Positions 21,836-31,336 of a DNA stretch of 38,749 nucleotides are shown piece by piece. The position numbers and the translations under genes were made by a program. The notes under the pieces were generated by a model. The model searched no databases. It saw only the letters and a program-made list of their open reading frames with translations, and was not told where the DNA came from. Source of the DNA: Polysphondylium violaceum (Eukaryota > Evosea > Eumycetozoa > Dictyosteliales > Dictyosteliaceae); NCBI GenBank assembly GCA_000277445.1, contig AJWJ01000203.1, forward strand, positions 1-38,749, read 5' to 3'. Numbering within the stretch: position 1 is the first letter of the stretch; each line of letters opens with the position of its first letter.

Positions 21836-22240
21836 TGTATACAACTAGTAAACAATGTTGAAACAAATAGATGGAAAAAAAAATTAAAAAAATTTGGCAC
21901 AAAAAGGTGGTTGGCACCCATATTTCAATTTTTTTGCAGCAGGATAAAATTGAGCAGATAATATGATTTACTCTAAAGAAATTGTCACCTTTTTCAGCAA
22001 AAAAGAGTTGATCAATGAAATAGATAAGAAAGCGCAGATTTAGTGATGAAAACGAATCTTTTCTTTTCTTATTACCGTTAATTTCTAGTTTAGTCTATTA
22101 TTGTACAATAATAGAAATATGGGAAATTAACCGAAAGAATAGTTTGTTTATTTATTTTCCTGATACTCTCAGGGAAAATTATTTTTTGTGTAAACCTAGA
22201 ATTGCTGGTTTACGAGTAAAATACATGCATCTATGGTATA
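21836..22240. other. Spacer upstream of the villin-like gene
   Basis: 405 bases of AT-rich sequence. It contains a strong inverted repeat at 22077-22131 and presumably the villin-like promoter. No ORF is seen. Confidence 0.5.
22077..22131. repeat. Nested palindrome/hairpin
   Basis: Outer arms GTTAATTTC (22077-22085) and GAAATTAAC (22123-22131) flank a perfect 20-base palindrome CTATTATTGTACAATAATAG (22095-22114). The nesting gives a cruciform-capable structure about 110 bases past the end of the ISG12-like gene. It could be a terminator-like or processing structure, or a fold-back remnant. Confidence 0.8.
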
Positions 22241-22680
22241 CTATAACTTGCTTTTGATAATTTTACCAGAGAATGGATTATAAAGTTTGTTTTCTTGCTC
22301 TTTTTTGTTTCCTTTATCGATATGATGTTTAATAGCCATGGCTGTAGCGCCACTCCCAGTAATTACACTAGTAGCTATAATTGGACTACTAACAGCACCA
22401 ACAACAGTATTTAGAGCACCGATTGATTGTAAAGGAGCAATAACAACTACAGGTAATTGTGCCATTAAAGTAGCCCCCAAAGTACCAGAAATGATACCAG
22501 TAGGACCAAAACCAACTGCATGAAGGATTATAGGAATGCCTCCTAGAGTGCCCATACCAACACCGCACCTATAACAAAACTTGTTAAATATGGATTTTGT
22601 TTACATTTATCTCCCGCTTTTTTTTCCAAATGCTTCACATATTGTAACTTGTTCATTGACTTTGTTTCATCTTCTTGCAT
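22241..22680 (-). pseudogene. ISG12/IFI6-like small membrane protein with an apparent frameshift
   Basis: From ATG 22680 a short frame encodes MQEDETKSMNKLQYVKHLEK..NPYLTSFVIG. Directly after, the sequence continues in the next frame as GVGMGTLGGIPIILHAVGFG followed by PTGIISGTLGATLMAQL and LQSIGAL, ending at 22241. The second part matches the ISG12/IFI6 (interferon alpha-inducible) family: Gly/Ala-rich hydrophobic segments with the AVGFtsaGIiaGSlga core. The two frames meet near 22568 and fit as one protein of about 146 residues if one base is restored; no sensible intron with the right phase is seen. It is either a recent frameshift, a sequencing error, or a protein that really starts at a different exon. 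Animal relatives act at mitochondria or ER in apoptosis and antiviral responses; the dictyostelid role is unknown. Confidence 0.6.
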
Positions 22681-22819
22681 CTCTAATATGTATGTATTGA
22701 TCGATGTATATTGTTGATCAAAAAATTAAAAAAAAAAAAAAAAACTACATTTTGATTTAAGGGAAAGTATTTACAGTTCTTAAGTAACGATTTAAAAAAC
22801 AATTAAATTGAGAGTGTGA

Positions 22820-23600
22820 ATGATTTGAGGCGGTTTGATATGATTGTTAAATACAGTTTCAATCAAGACCTTTGTGCGATAGCCCTCAGCTAGACCACAA
22901 ATAAATGACAGGAATACCACCTTAGGAGACTTAATAACTCAATTGCGCCAACAGATTGTGCTTGGTAAACGAGACATCGCTCTTGTAGAGTAAAGGCTAC
23001 ACGACAAACACTTGGTAAAAACTTGGCAATAGAGTCATTTGTCTCTAAAGAAATGGTAATTATTAATATTTATTCCATGAACAACATGATAATTATTAAC
23101 AAACTAGCCTACATAAAAACAATAGATGAGATGTCCATATTCTGACACATGCGATTCATTTTTTAATTTTTTCACACTCTTTGATGATCACATTTGTTTC
23201 ATTGCAGCCCACTTCCACGAATGATCCCTTCAGCTTGGAAACCACAGACTCTGAGAAAAAGGAAATATAAAAACAAATGATATCCCTATCACAATACCAC
23301 AAAAGACTTTTAAGACATGGTGCTTGGAATTCCACATCACCCAAATATGACCGTTATTATTGTTAACTGTCTTTTAACATGTTATTATCATCAAAAAGAT
23401 AAAAATTACAGAAAGGACTTTAACCTCTGAAAACTTTGTCGGCGACGGTGATGGACGAAAGTTGCAGAGGCGGCGAGGTGGTCCATGAGATAAGACAACA
23501 CTTCGTTTTTGGGGCGCTTTGCAGAATCCTCTGACGGTGCAACTGGCTTCGCCGATGGTGTCTTTGTTGCCCAGCAACTCCATGGAGTTAGGCTTGGAAA
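22820..23600 (-). pseudogene. Unresolved gene fragments, probably a decayed gene
   Basis: The minus strand has several pieces of coding-like sequence in different frames. One is a GC-rich island (about 23430-23590) whose best frame reads PSAKPVAPSEDSAKRPKNEV. A second is a hydrophobic stretch followed by KGSFVEVGCNETNVIIKECE (about 23160-23340). A third contains SIAKFLPSVCRVAFTLQERC and KVVFLSFICGLAEGYRTKVL (about 22830-23045). Possible acceptor sites precede the latter two. I could not assemble an intact model and do not recognise the family. It may be a pseudogene, an old element remnant, or a real multi-exon gene that I have misread. Confidence 0.3.
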
Positions 23601-23707
23601 AAAACAGAGTGGGTCATTTTAAACAACTGGGAAAAAGATATATGATTATAAACTAATTAGATATGATATTATTTTATTTAATCAACTGATCGATTGGATT
23701 GGATTGA

Positions 23708-24905
23708 TTAATGAAACTTTGATAAGGCACGATCAGTTCTATCAAATACTAATTCTAGTATTGTGTCAAAGGTGGCAAATTGGAATTTACAATAAGTCAA
23801 TTGAGACAATTTGAATCTACAATACTGGAGAGAAGCATTATTAAATATACAATTTGAAAACAATACTCTACAATAGATGGCCTGTGGAGACGAGTATTGG
23901 AAATTACATGCATTAAAGGTGGTCGACACAGTTTTGTTGTTGGCACCGATAGAGGAAAAGAAATTGCAGTTTTGAATATAACATGAGACCATGACGCATG
24001 ACTCGAAATTGGCTTTGGTGAGGTTACTGTCGAGGATGGTGGTGTTGATGAAAATGCATTTAATAAACTGGGTCTCGGTGAAATTGGATTGATGGAGTTT
24101 GGTGTCTTGGAAAAAACAGTTTTCAAAAATGGTGCCGGTGAAGTTACTGTTGACAAATGTGGCGCCCACATAGGTGGTGTTGGTGCGTGTTTGTTTGGAA
24201 AAATTGGCGTTGCTTTGAGACTCGTTGTTGATGAGCACGTTTTCTGAAAAGGTCTCGATAGGGGGATAATAGTTTTCTTTTTCCAACTCTTTACCAGCCT
24301 CTGCGGCGGTGGGGAATTTGTTGTAGATGGGTGTGTTGGTGTTGGGTGTGATGATGGTTGGAGCTGTAGGTGGTGGTAGTGGTGTGTTGTAGTAATAGTT
24401 TGAAGAGTAATCATAGGGCGAGAGATCATATGGTGATGGTATTGTTGGTGGATAATAAATGGGTGATTGTGATGGATAGTATGGATTATAGTTTGTAGTT
24501 GGATATATAGTTGGGAATGGTTGAGCTGGTTTTGCGGATTGCAATGGTACTTGATGCATTTGAGGTGGAAATATTGATTTTGGTTGTTGTTGTTGTTGTT
24601 GTTGTTGTTGTTGCTGTTGTTGTTGTTGCTGTCTTATATAATCAAATGGATATAAATTTGGATTATTAATATTATTATTGTTATTGTTATTATTATTGTT
24701 ATTATTATTGTTATTGTTATTATTATTATGAGGTGGATTATTGACAGGTGAATTGTTACTAACAGGTGGGCTATTATTATTTGCTACAGTTGTTGGTATG
24801 GGTGAAGAAATAGCTATAGATACAGGTGAAGAATCATTATTGATATTGTTGTTATCATTGTTATCATTGTTAATATTATTATTGTTATTATTGTTGTTAT
24901 TATTG

Positions 24906-24997
<92 letters not shown>

Positions 24998-25603
24998 TCT
25001 ATTAAATAATCTTCCGATCAAAGCACTAGCTAAATTTGGAGGATTACTACTATTATTACTGTTTACTGGTCTATCTTCAGGGAAAAAACCTTCAGGTAGT
25101 TCTATAGTAAATGAATTGCGTTAATATCTTTTCAAAGCATCATCAACAACAATAATAAAGTAATGATTGACTACATACTAATATCACATGATACAACATG
25201 TTGTTTTAATTCTTTTCTAGTACATTCTTTTGAACAAACACCACACTTTACCTTCAACTCTGATAACGGTCTAAATATAAAACGTAGAGTAGAAGGAGTG
25301 TAGGGTACTAGTGTCCATTTGGGTACATCTAATCTACAAATAGGACATCTTTTCAATGTTCCTACACAACTCTTGCAAAAATTTTGTGAACACAATGAAT
25401 TTTCTGTTACATGTTCAACTGGATCCACTAGAGGTGTATAACAAATAGGACACTCCAATCCATCAGGAACCTCATCATCTATATAAGTGAATGGCTATAT
25501 GTATGAAGCAATCATAGGTAAATGATGGTTGAATTAGTTAGTATGTATGATCAAATGGATAATTGATATCACATATATTATCTATAAGTACCTCTGTATC
25601 CAT
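23708..25603 (-). CDS. RING-type zinc finger protein with Asn/Gln tracts and pentapeptide repeats
   Basis: Three exons, 25603-25592, 25494-25179 and 25101-23708, give 573 residues. The start is MDTE, spliced to PFTYIDDEVPDGLECPICY. Residues 18-60 form a RING-like finger: CPIC..LCSQNFCKSC..CPICR, where the usual His of CGHxFC is Gln. A TRAF-type zinc finger fragment (CGVCSKECTRKELKQHVVSC) follows. Poly-Asn, then poly-Gln and a Pro/Tyr-rich linker lead to a C-terminal pentapeptide-repeat solenoid of about 170 residues (NFSKQ, FTGTIFENCFF, SNFTETQFIKC, NLTKANFESC). RING proteins usually act as ubiquitin E3 ligases and pentapeptide solenoids as binding platforms, so substrate ubiquitination is plausible; this is inference. 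Divergent from the DDHD phospholipase gene. Confidence 0.88.
24660..25005. repeat. AAT/ATT trinucleotide tracts encoding poly-Asn, with CAA/TTG tract nearby
   Basis: Long interrupted ATT runs at 24664-24728 and 24846-25005 encode poly-Asn on the minus strand. A TTG/CTG run at 24581-24632 encodes poly-Gln. The opposite strand shows a meaningless poly-Leu frame. Confidence 0.95.
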
Positions 25604-26379
25604 TGCGCATATAACTATAAAACAATAAGTAATCTATTTGCGCTATATTGTTTGCAAATTCTCACCCACTCAGCACCAGTTGGAAAAAATTCTTAAAAAA
25701 TCAATAAAAAAAAAATTAAATTTTCTTCTTTATTTTTGAAGAATGTAATCGAATGTGCAGAGTCACACAAAAAGGACTACTAAATCTCAAGAATGACTTT
25801 ATTAATACATTTACTACTGTGTATTATTATATGATTGTTATATTTCTTGTTCTATAATGTATGAAAAATACGATAAATGTGCAAAGATAAATTTAAATGA
25901 ATGATGATTCATCTTTGATTTGTGATTTGGCATTGAACAAAGATTTATTGTGAAATAGATTTTTCAAATAAATAAATAGAAAATAAAAAAAAAAAATAAT
26001 AAAATTTAATTATTTTTCTGTCTCCCTCTGTACATATATATAAACAAGGTTTTTATCTTATCCACAACACACTCTCACACATACCCTAACCACATATACG
26101 CATAATTTATATATTTTTTTATTTTATTCATTGTATTATGTATTTTAATTAATTGTATATAGTTGTCGTCTGTATATATTTATTCGTTTTAATTTAAAGC
26201 CAACGTGTTCATAATATCATAATAACACAGTATATATCACTTCTCCCTCTTTCCCTCTCTATATATTTAGAATATTCCATTTATCTATCTTTTTCTTTCT
26301 CTTTCTTTCTTTATTTATTTATTATGTTTATATCACTTAAGTAAATTATTTAATTTATACATTATTATTATTCACACAT
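25604..26379. promoter_or_regulatory. Divergent promoter region between the RING and DDHD genes
   Basis: 776 bases between two divergent start codons. It contains oligo-A/T blocks (25985-26020), a pyrimidine-rich CTTT run at about 26288-26320 close to the DDHD start, and TA-rich stretches. No coding frame is seen. Confidence 0.5.
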
Positions 26380-28956
26380 ATGACAGAACAAAATACAATT
26401 AGTATGAGTAGTAATGGTATTATTGAGAATATGATATCATATCAACAGCAGCAACAACAACAACAACAAGAATCATCAACACCAACAACAAATATAGATA
26501 CCAATAGTAATAGTAGTAATGCTGTAGATATAGATAGTCTATCAATATCTTCAATAAAGAGGAAAATAGATGCAATCGATATAGATAATATCAGTCAAAT
26601 TACCGACAATGATGATGTTGGCGATAAAGTTAAAGTTGAATTAATAGACACAAATACCAACAATACAGCGACTACTCCTCCTACACCTACTCATAGTAAC
26701 AATAAACAAAGAAAAGATAAAGAAGAAACCATTGTAATAGATGATGAAAATACATTTGAACTAAAAGAGATTAATCATCAAAACAATAGTAATGGTGAAG
26801 GCAATAATAACAATAACAACAGCAACAACAATATCGATGATAAAATATCTATAGATTTAGAAAATGACAATGATTTAGATGCACTTGAACAAACTTTGGA
26901 TTCATTTTTAAATGAACAACAGAGTAATAACGACATCAATGATCCACTCACTAGTCTTTCTAATGAAGAGATATCTAAACTATCAAATCTATCACCACCA
27001 CTAGTATCACCTCTTACAGCATTGATAAACAATAGTAATGGATTCAGTAGTGGTGCTGAACAACTCGATCATAATACACCACCACCCAATCCCTATGAAA
27101 TTGATCCAGTACTAAAGAAAAAGTATGTAGAGGAGGAAATGGCACAAGAAAAACTCAAACAACAGGAAAAGATTGAAAAGGAAAAGCAATCGGTTGTTGA
27201 TCATATTGTATTCATTGTACATGGTATGGGTGCCCAATTGGGTGACAGTAGAGTCATCACTCTCGAACAAAATGTGAATCTACTGAAAAAAAACTTTAAT
27301 CAATTTCAAAAAGAAGATCAACAAATTAAAGTAGATTTTCAAATCATTGAATGGCATTCAAAACTCAGAAATACGGCCGATTTAAATGAGTATATATCTA
27401 TATCTATTTATTAATCAATCTAGATATATAATACTAATTATTATTTTAGAAATATAGAAAAGATATCACCATCAGGTGCAAAAAAGGTTAGAGATTTTGT
27501 AAATGAGACTTTATTGGATGTGTTGTTGTATATGTCACCACTGTACAATCAAGAAATATTAAAAGAGGTTTCGTGTCAAATCAATAATGTCTATGAGACC
27601 TACTTGAACACTCATCAGAATTTCAAAGGACATGTATCTATTTTTGCACATTCATTAGGATCTGTTATCATTTGGGATATATTGTCAAAGGGATTAATTA
27701 AATTTAAAGTAGAAAATGTGTTTGGTATGGGCAGTCCTGTGGGTATTTTTCTAACGCTAAAGGGTATCAATATAGGTCAATTGGACATTAAATCAGAGTT
27801 ACCAAATTGCAAGAATTGGTATAATATATTCTCAAAAACAGATCCAGTTGCCTATCGAATTGAACCTTTTATCGATTCAAATTATTTAAACTATGAACCT
27901 TGTAATATCGAGGTTCAGCCAGAGAAAAAAGGGTTTCAAAAATTCACTGGTTTCTTTTCTTTTAAATCAAATACTGCAACTACTTCCTCAACGAAATTAA
28001 CAAATACAAACTCATCATCAACTACCACAACAACTACAACTGAAATGTTATCTTCTTCTCCTTCTACTACTACTACTACTACGAATAATACTAATCCAAA
28101 TAATACAAACCCTTCAACGACGACAACCAATACGACCAGTAATGATGTTGAAATGGTTGATAAAACCAATCAAGAATTGGTGGAAAATGTAAATATAAAG
28201 AAATTTAAAATACATCCATTGGAACCAGATTCACCTTCAACTTCAAATTCACCAATTATTATCAATGGTAGTAATAGTAATAACAATAATAGTAATGGTG
28301 GAATAGTGACAGATAGTATTATAAATAATTCACCCAGCTCGACAACATCTTATCTATCAGGTTCATTATCAGGTTCATTGAAATCAAAATTCTTTATGTC
28401 ATTCATGTCATCCAATTCAACAAGTGTGAGTAAATCACCTACACAACAACAACCATTACCAACAACTACAATAACAACACCACCTCCATCAACAACATCA
28501 ACAGGACCAACTATTCAAAAAGAACCAATTTCAAAACAATCTTTACCATTAAACGCACCGCCACAATCCTCACTTTTATCTGAAGCTGTTGCATCGTCAA
28601 ACTCTTCTTCTTCAGCTTCTACTACAATACCATCATCGAGTCCACCTAAAAACATTCAAGAAAATATCATGCTTTCCAAGGAATTGATGGTTGATTTTGA
28701 AAAAGGTGAAAAAAGATATGATTATTGTATGGAGGAGCAATCTTCACTCTGGATGAATGCAATGCCAGCTTATGTTGGTTCCATCTTTTCTCATCTCTGT
28801 TATTGGGACTCTGGTGTCGTTGCTTTATTTATCATGAAAAAATTGGCATTTAGTAGTAAATCTACCAATAATAGTAGTAATAATAATAACAATACCACCG
28901 CTACAACTACTGCAAATGGTGCAAATAAAGATAAAGATGTAATAATGATTTCTTGA
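26380..28956 (+). CDS. DDHD-domain phospholipase (PA-PLA1 family)
   Basis: Two exons, 26380-27389 and 27450-28956, give 838 residues; the intron splits a Glu codon. DDHD/PA-PLA1 enzymes hydrolyse phosphatidic acid and related lipids at ER, Golgi and mitochondrial membranes. Residues 1-260 are acidic and Asn/Gln-rich without a domain. The hydrolase core starts HIVFIVHGMGAQLGD (His281 in the HGMG turn). It carries the nucleophile elbow FAHSLGS with Ser405, then VFGMGSPVGIFL and TDPVAYRIEP. The DDHD end has WMNAMPAYVGSIFSHLCYW with His785 and FIMKKLAF. A Ser/Thr/Asn insert of about 260 residues (roughly 460-740) sits between the Asp segment and the His-bearing end, inside the DDHD domain. WWE and SAM modules of some animal relatives are not seen. 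Confidence 0.92.
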
Positions 28957-29100
28957 TTTTTCCAAAATTTATATATCTTGATAAAATCACCCCTTCCCTG
29001 GTGTGTTTTAAAATTTTTTTTTTTTTTTTCGTTTTTTTTTCTATGTACTCATAAATTTTCTCGATATTTTGCAAACTAGTATATATATAGTAAAAGGAAT

Positions 29101-29873
29101 ATGAAAGAAATAGGAGATTTAAATTTAGGAGTTGATTTAGATGAAATTGATAAACTACTTGAAGGAAGAGTAACCAATATAAACGATGTATATAAAAGTC
29201 AAGAATTTAAACAAATGATTGATGCTTGGAAATCTCAAAAGAATCAATTGAGAGCTTCATTGATTGAATTTTGGAATGATTATCAAGAGAAAACTGAATT
29301 TGTTTCTTGGTGGAATAAATTAAATAATCAATATAAAACAGGTAGGAGGCATTAGTCGATGTTTTAGTTAGAATGATATTAACATACACAACTCTTTTTG
29401 TTTTTTCGTTAAAGCTTTACTTTTAACTTCGATTGAGGAATTAAAACAAGATTTAGATAATTATGAAGAATATTCAGGTATTGCATGTCCTGAACTTTTA
29501 GATACAGATACATTGTTAAAGTCGGTTGATAGCGAATACGATTACTCTGCTCAACCAAACGTACCAGCTATCTCTACAGTTTTATTTAGAATGATTAACC
29601 AAGCAGTGGATTCAAAAGAAAATGATTCATCCAATTTCACTGGTTTAAATAGAATGAAATTACATTATAGTGATTTAGAAGACCCTCAATTTGTTGTTCA
29701 ATCAATGTTGGTTGTTAGGTATGTATATTTAAAATCAAAATTGACACATGTCTTTTTTTGTTTTTGGACATCCTCATTCACCACTAACACATCTATTTTA
29801 CGACTACAGAAGTTGTATTTTACTTGGATTTTTTGTAAATATTGTACTCTTATATAGATCTCAAGATGAATAA
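29101..29873 (+). CDS. Protein of unknown function with C-terminal membrane anchor
   Basis: Three exons, 29101-29341, 29415-29718 and 29810-29873, join in phase to 202 residues. It is highly charged and helical: MKEIGDLNLGVDLDEIDKLL, then EEYSGIACPELLDTDTLL. It ends in one hydrophobic segment (SCILLGFFVNIVLLYR) followed by SQDE, the layout of a tail-anchored protein facing the cytosol. The hydrophobic segment appears only after splicing to the third exon; without splicing the second exon runs on into a meaningless tail. I do not recognise the family. It lies 145 bases behind the DDHD gene on the same strand, with a T-rich spacer. Confidence 0.78.
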
Positions 29874-30590
29874 AATCAATATAGATTTCTTTTTTTTCTT
29901 TTTAGCTTTTGGTTTTTTTCTCTTTTTGGATTACTTTACTTTATAAAGTAAAGTATAAAACATGTGGGTTTACTAAATAATCATTTCCAACACTTTATTA
30001 CTATGTATGGTAAAAACTTTGTTGTCCAAAATTATTTTTTTACCTAAAAAAAAAAAATAATTAATATTAATATTTGAACACCAAACACTAAATTGGATAA
30101 TGTTTGGTAGGTGTAGTATATCCAATTCAAAAGGGGAAAACTCATCCAATTTTTTGTGTTTGATGGCTTGTGTATTAATTCATTCACACAAAACAATATT
30201 AATCCCATTAAGTCGATGAGCATTATTACACTATGGCAACATGTCAAAACTCTTTGAGCAATGAATTCTAGAAAGCACCCCACACGTCATAAAATTCAAT
30301 TACGACAAACTTTGTCGACTGCCCAGCAGAATAAAAAAAATAAAAAAAAAATGCAAAAAAAAAAAAATCTTTTCCAACTTTAGCATTTTGGGGTAATTAT
30401 TAATTAAATTAATTTTTTGTCATAATAATTTATCCATTTACTTTTTTTTTTTTCTAATATTCAAAAAAAGATATTTAAAGTAAAATTTAGAGCTTTAAAT
30501 TCAATTTCAAAACAATCAACTTTTTACACATATAAATTCAATTCATTTATTATAATAATTTTAAAAATTATTTTTAATATCATATAAAAC
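29874..30590. other. Intergenic spacer with palindrome
   Basis: 717 bases without a convincing gene; a 79-codon frame on the minus strand (30044-30283) has no supporting features. It contains the palindrome at 29932-29955, an imperfect inverted repeat CACCAAACA/TGTTTGG near 30080-30115, a small palindrome CGACAAACTTTGTCG near 30303, and oligo-A/T runs typical of dictyostelid promoters ahead of 30591. Confidence 0.5.
29932..29955. repeat. Perfect 24-base palindrome
   Basis: The perfect core ACTTTACTTTATAAAGTAAAGT is flanked by a T..A pair. It lies 60 bases past the stop codon of the tail-anchored gene, after a T-rich stretch. It may act in transcript 3' end formation or bind a dimeric factor. 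Confidence 0.8.
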
Positions 30591-30932
30591 ATGTCTTCTT
30601 TACAAAAATCTATTTCTACTACCATTAAAGTAAATATTTATTTCCTTTTATGTGTATTTTATATTTAATATTTTAAAATACTAATTTACTTATATTCATA
30701 ATAGGGTTTTAGAAGTTACTCTAGTAGTTCAAATAAAACTAGTAGTCTTAGTGGTTATGGTACTCCTTATTATCCGGTCCATGCCTTTAATAAACTCAAC
30801 TTTGGTCAAAAGAAAGAACATGTTAAAGTAACCACAGCCAATAATACCAAGAATATTAATTCTGCTAAAGATTTACCCGCTCATCCAGTTAGATCGGCTG
30901 CCTCTACTTATCTTGTAGTTGATGATGCTTAG
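30591..30932 (+). CDS. Small protein with mitochondrial-presequence-like N-terminus, function unknown
   Basis: Two exons, 30591-30629 and 30705-30932, give 88 residues. The start MSSLQKSISTTIKGFRSYSS lacks acidic residues and mixes Ser/Thr with Lys/Arg; the RSYS end is a common mitochondrial cleavage context. The rest (GYGTPYYPVHAFNKLNFGQK and a final STYLVVDDA) has no motif I know. The intron is phase 0 with GTAAAT..ATAG. It was too short for simple ORF calling because of the intron. A mitochondrial structural or respiratory-complex accessory subunit is possible but only a guess. Confidence 0.7.
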
Positions 30933-31219
30933 ACAAACACAACAATATTGTGCTCACATTTGTAAATACACAGTTTTAATTTTTTTCCTTCAAATGTAAA
31001 TAAGAATCTCTAAAAAGCATAATACAAGAATAAAACATAGATATAAAATCAAATAGCTCTTATTTGTTTTATGATATCTTTATAAATTATTTATTTATTT
31101 ATTTAAAAAAAGTTCGTAGCACGCAATGTGGTATCATACACTAGTATCCCATCCATAGGATTATATTTCTTTGATGGGTGGAGTGTAAGTGTGTATTTAT
31201 ATATTTGTATCTAATTTTA

Positions 31220-31270
<51 letters not shown>

Positions 31271-31336
31271 GATTTATAAAAAACTCTACCTAGTATCTAG
31301 TATTTATGTACAACGCAAAAAGATCATATCTAACAT
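30933..31336. other. Spacer between convergent genes with ATT microsatellite
   Basis: 404 bases between the stop codons of convergent genes. It includes an uninterrupted (ATT)n run of about 50 bases at 31218-31269. No coding frame is seen. Confidence 0.7.

Noticed and set aside
24741-25124. Poly-Leu plus-strand frame
   Set aside because: It is the complement of the poly-Asn tract.
30044-30283. Minus-strand frame of 79 codons with hydrophobic stretches
   Set aside because: No homology, no upstream signals, and it lies over inverted-repeat spacer sequence.
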